The translations under genes were made by a program, and so were the position numbers. This document shows, in pieces, positions 61,270 to 64,000 of a DNA stretch of 64,000 nt. Origin of the DNA: Roseomonas gilardii subsp. gilardii (GTDB lineage: Bacteria > Pseudomonadota > Alphaproteobacteria > Acetobacterales > Acetobacteraceae); assembly GCF_023078375.1 (NCBI RefSeq), contig NZ_CP095554.1, forward strand, positions 2,096,501 through 2,160,500, in the 5' to 3' direction. Numbering within the stretch: the stretch's first letter is position 1; every line of letters begins with the position of its first letter. Under the pieces are notes generated by a model, which worked only from the letters and a program-made list of their open reading frames with translations, did no database searches and was not told where the DNA came from.

Positions 61270-62015
61270 GTGCGGATCGAGTTGCCCCCGTCCACCGTCA
61301 GCGTGGCGCCGGTGACGTAGCCGGCCTTGCCGGAGCAGAGATAGAGCACCGCCGCCGCGGCATCGTCCGGCCCGCTGGTGCGGCCCAGCGGGATGCGGGT
61401 CAGCATGTTGGAGACGTATTCGTCGCTCAGCGGGCTGACCTCGCTGCCCGGGGCGAAGCCCGGCTCCACCGCGTTCACCCGGATGTTGCGGGGCGCGAAA
61501 TCCAGCGCCAGCCCCTTGGTGAGCCGGTCCAGCGTGGTCTTGGAGGTGCAATAGGCGACACGGGCCGGGTTCATCTTGCGCGATGCGCCGGAGGAGATGT
61601 TGACGATGCTGCCGGGCACGCCCTCCGCCACCATCAGATGCGCCACCTCCCGCGACAGGATGAAGACGGCGCGGACATTGACGCCGAAGACCCGGTCCCA
61701 CTCGCGGGTCGGCAGGTCGAAGAGATCGCCGCCGGGATAGATGCCGGCATTGTTCACCAGGATGTCCGCCCCGCCCCAGCGCGCCTTCACATGGGCTGTC
61801 AGGTCGCGGATCGAGGCTTCCTCCATCAGCTCGGTCCGGTGGAGCATCACGCGCTCCTCCGGCAGGCCCAGCTCCTCGGCCACCGATTCCAGCGCGTCCT
61901 GCCGGTTGTCGGAGAGGCAGAGGCGCGCGCCCTCGCGGGCGAAGGCCTGGGCGATCCAGCGCCCGTAGATGCCCCCGGCACCGGTGATGATGACGCGCTT
62001 GTCCTGGAATTCCAT
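61266..62015 (-). CDS. Short-chain dehydrogenase/reductase
   Basis: 249 residues, classical SDR. TGAGGIYG (11-18), NNAG (88-91), Ser at 141-142, Y155 and K159 (YCTSK), and the C-terminal VTGATLTVDGG. Typical of 3-oxoacyl-ACP reductase-like or sugar/alcohol dehydrogenases; substrate unknown. ATG at 62015 begins the conserved MEFQDKRVIITGA. Divergent from the marR gene. Confidence 0.9.
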   Translation of the reverse strand: MEFQDKRVIITGAGGIYGRWIAQAFAREGARLCLSDNRQDALESVAEELGLPEERVMLHRTELMEEASIRDLTAHVKARWGGADILVNNAGIYPGGDLFDLPTREWDRVFGVNVRAVFILSREVAHLMVAEGVPGSIVNISSGASRKMNPARVAYCTSKTTLDRLTKGLALDFAPRNIRVNAVEPGFAPGSEVSPLSDEYVSNMLTRIPLGRTSGPDDAAAAVLYLCSGKAGYVTGATLTVDGGNSIRT

Positions 62016-62137
62016 GTGCCGGGTCCGGTCGGAAGGGAAGGGCGCGCAGCATGGTCCTGGTGCGCGGGGCTGGCCAGGGGTTGCCATCCCTGCAAAGCCA
62101 GCGGGGCAGGGGCGCATGCAATTAGATTGCTACCTAT

Positions 62138-62155
62138 TAGCTGCGTCCCTAGCTA
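62138..62155. promoter_or_regulatory. Inverted repeat in the SDR-marR divergent promoter region
   Basis: TAGCT (62138-62142) / AGCTA (62151-62155), 8-base spacer, in an AT-rich patch 8 bases before the marR start; GCTACC occurs directly repeated at 62129 and 62152. A plausible autoregulatory MarR operator, by position only. Confidence 0.4.
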
Positions 62156-62162
62156 CCCGTCC

Positions 62163-62659
62163 ATGTGCAGCGAGCGATCCCGTCTGGCCGCCGAGTTCGG
62201 GCGAGACCTTTTCCGCGCCGGCCAGGTCTGGCGGCGGGAGATGGATCTTGGCATGCGCCGTCTCGGCCTGTCGGACGGGACCTGGCGGCCGCTGCTCTAT
62301 CTGGGCCGCATGGGCGGCGGCATCCGGCAGACGGATCTGGCCGGTGCCCTGGGAATCGAGGGGGCTTCGCTGGTGCGTCTGCTGGATGCGCTGGAACGGG
62401 GGGCCTGCTGCGCCGGCATCCCGATCCGGAAGACCGGCGTTCCAAGGTCCTGCAACTGACCGGGACGGGGCGGGAGACGGTGGAGCAGATCGAGAGCGCC
62501 TATGAGAGCGTCAGCCAGCGCCTGCTCGCCCAGATCGACGAACAGGAGCTGGAGCAGTGCCTCCGCGTGTTCCACAAGGTCGAACTGTCCCTGCGCGGCC
62601 CCGCCAATGGCCCGGTTGATGGCCCCGGCGGCGGTCCTGGCGGAGGGATGGAGGCATGA
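62163..62659 (+). pseudogene. MarR-family transcriptional regulator, frameshifted
   Basis: From ATG 62163: FRAGQVWRREMDLGMRRLGL, then the winged-helix part WRPLLYLGRMGGGIRQTDLA and IEGASLVRLLDALERG. In the given frame it runs to a stop at 62459 with unrelated residues. One frame over it continues as GLLRRHPDPEDRRSKVLQLT, the conserved MarR wing, and a C-terminal dimerisation helix to TGA 62659. One G is missing from the six-G run at about 62398-62403; restored length is 165 residues. It overlaps the downstream FUSC gene by ATGA, the usual regulator-efflux pairing. Confidence 0.85.
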
Positions 62660-64000
62660 GCGCGGCGGAGGGCAGCGCCGGCACGGCGCGCAGCGACGTT
62701 ACCGGCGCGGACAGCACGGCGGGCGGCATCCTGGCCGCCATGGGCCGCCGCTTCCGGCCGCGCATGCCCACATGGCTCGCGGGCTGGGGCCATGTGCTCC
62801 GCACCCTGCTGGCCTTCACCATCGCGCTCTATGCCGCCTATGCGCTGGAACTCGACAGCCCCTCCTCGGCCGGCATGACGGTGCTGATCGTGGCCAGCGC
62901 CTCGCGCGGCGCGGTGCTGTCCAAGAGCCTCTACCGCGTCCTCGGCACCCTGGCCGGGGCGCTGGCCTCCATCATCCTGGTGGCCTGGTTCGCCCAGGCG
63001 CCCTGGCTCTTCATCCTGGGCTTCGCCGTCTGGCTGGGGGTCTGTACCTTCGCCGCCTCGCTCCTGCGCTATTTCCGCAGCTATGGTGCCGTTCTGGCCG
63101 GCTATACCATCGCCCTGATCGCCCTGGCGGCGGTGCAGGACCCGGACAACATCTTCCATCTGGCGGCCGCCCGCCTCGCGGTCGTCACCCTCGGTGTCTC
63201 CGTCACGGCGGTGGTCTTCCTGGTCACCGACACCGGGCCGGACCGGGCGCAGGTCCGTGCCGGGATCATGCGCCTCGTGGCGGCGGTCGGCGCGGTCACG
63301 CGTCAGGCCATGGCGCAGGAGGATGTCGCGCTGGTGCGGGTGGCGCGCAGCAAGGTGGCCGAACAGCTCAGCGCCCTGGACCAGACGGTCGAGTTCGTCT
63401 CGGTCGAGGACAGCGGCTTCGGCCGCCATGCCGACGGCGTGCGGCTGGCCGTGGCGGAGCTCTTCGCCGTGCTGACGGCCGGGCAGCGCACCGGGCGGCT
63501 CCTGGCCGATCCGGAACTGGCCCGCGACCCCCGCGTGGCGGAGACCCGCGGGAGGATGATCGCGCTGCTGGAGCGGCTGGCCGCGCTGACGCCCGGCGCG
63601 CCCTTCGAGGAACTGCGGGACGACATCCGTGTGGCGCAGGACGGCACCTCGCAGGCCGCCGCGCAGTGCCGGGACCTGCCGGTGCTGGTGGCGCTGGAGC
63701 GGGCGGATGCGATGCTGCGGCAGCTCGTGCGGATCATGGACACCCTCGCGGCCCTTCGCGACGACCGTCCCCGCGCGCCGGCGCTGCGCCTGAAGATCTA
63801 CGCCAACCCGGTCACGGCCCTGCGCAACGGCGGCCGCGCGGCGCTGGCGGTCTTTCTCGGGGGCGCCTTCTGGCTGATCAGCGGCTGGTCCTCGGGCGCC
63901 AACATCCTGACCATGATCGGGCCCATCTGCGCGCTCATGGCCACCACGGACAGTGCGGCGGCGGCCAGCGTCACCTTCTTCAAGGGGCTGGCCGTGGCCA
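62656..64000 (+). CDS. FUSC-family exporter, truncated by the window end
   Basis: 448 residues are visible from ATG 62656, with no stop before the edge. Membrane spans at ~48-180 (LRTLLAFTIALYAAYALEL, GMTVLIVASASRGAVLSKSLYRVLGTLAGALAS, SYGAVLAGYTIALIAL), a long helical cytoplasmic region (~190-385), and the start of a second membrane bundle (ALAVFLGGAFWLISGWSSG). This is the AaeB/FusC-type aromatic-acid exporter fold. Likely regulated by the MarR protein encoded just upstream. Confidence 0.87.
   Translation, partial: MSAAEGSAGTARSDVTGADSTAGGILAAMGRRFRPRMPTWLAGWGHVLRTLLAFTIALYAAYALELDSPSSAGMTVLIVASASRGAVLSKSLYRVLGTLAGALASIILVAWFAQAPWLFILGFAVWLGVCTFAASLLRYFRSYGAVLAGYTIALIALAAVQDPDNIFHLAAARLAVVTLGVSVTAVVFLVTDTGPDRAQVRAGIMRLVAAVGAVTRQAMAQEDVALVRVARSKVAEQLSALDQTVEFVSVEDSGFGRHADGVRLAVAELFAVLTAGQRTGRLLADPELARDPRVAETRGRMIALLERLAALTPGAPFEELRDDIRVAQDGTSQAAAQCRDLPVLVALERADAMLRQLVRIMDTLAALRDDRPRAPALRLKIYANPVTALRNGGRAALAVFLGGAFWLISGWSSGANILTMIGPICALMATTDSAAAASVTFFKGLAVA

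Noticed and set aside
1-64000. CRISPR arrays, toxin-antitoxin pairs, transposases, integrases or phage genes
   Set aside because: No spaced direct repeats of CRISPR size and no protein with such motifs was seen. The tRNA-Gly has no adjoining integrase or attachment-like duplication.

Overview
This is about 64 kb of very GC-rich chromosomal DNA, dense with genes in short overlapping (ATGA) operons. Gene content and protein style (NasS/NasT-controlled nitrate assimilation, RecX, quinone-type PyrD, TakP-like TRAP transporter, a SAM-II-like riboswitch before metZ, many Tat signals and small lipoproteins) suggest an alphaproteobacterium, most likely Acetobacteraceae/Rhodospirillales of the Roseomonas type. 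The taxon is inferred; no rRNA lies in the window. I see no phage, transposase, CRISPR array or plasmid backbone.

Layout. 1-170: tail of a membrane protein. 288-13668 (minus): a complete nitrate assimilation locus. The regulator nasT is followed by an AT-rich, structured leader and then nasS, nrtA, nrtB, nrtD, a NirB-like FAD reductase, nirA, a CysJ-like flavoprotein, nasA and cysG. Nitrate is sensed, imported, reduced to nitrite and then ammonium, and siroheme is made from the same transcript. 13777-15555 (minus): recX-azlC-azlD. 15723-16912: two secreted proteins sharing a repeat, each followed by a terminator. 17130-19318: argD-argF. 19363-23308: a lipoprotein, tRNA-Gly(CCC), piuC and a TonB siderophore receptor behind a Fur-box-like repeat. 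23544-24869: SAM-II-like riboswitch and metZ, then hslO, a lipoprotein, ridA, two tiny lipoproteins, folE, apaG, a chalcone-isomerase-like protein, chorismate mutase and 3-hydroxyisobutyryl-CoA hydrolase.

31429-37050: a polyamine-type ABC importer whose ATPase gene is separated from the binding protein and permeases by an opposing sugar-epimerase gene. Then an SMR exporter and an exported Mn-type superoxide dismutase. 38552-45777: glcDEF (glycolate oxidase) followed directly by a TakP-like TRAP transporter, a 2-hydroxy/2-oxo acid uptake and oxidation block. 46051-48084: a short-chain dehydrogenase fused to a membrane helix and a long amphipathic repeat domain, the most unusual protein here. 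48228-59161: housekeeping and envelope genes (YcgN, cupin, YgjP-like protease, FUSC exporter, HAD hydrolase, pyrD, DMT transporter, histidine phosphatase, SYLF and DUF2272 lipoproteins, an old yellow enzyme).

59199-64000: FKBP isomerase, a BaiN-like flavoprotein, a small membrane protein, an SDR, a MarR regulator and a second FUSC transporter cut by the window end. Three of these genes, and possibly a fourth, carry single-base deletions, mostly in G/C runs. Several gene borders carry short 11-16 bp tandem triplications.
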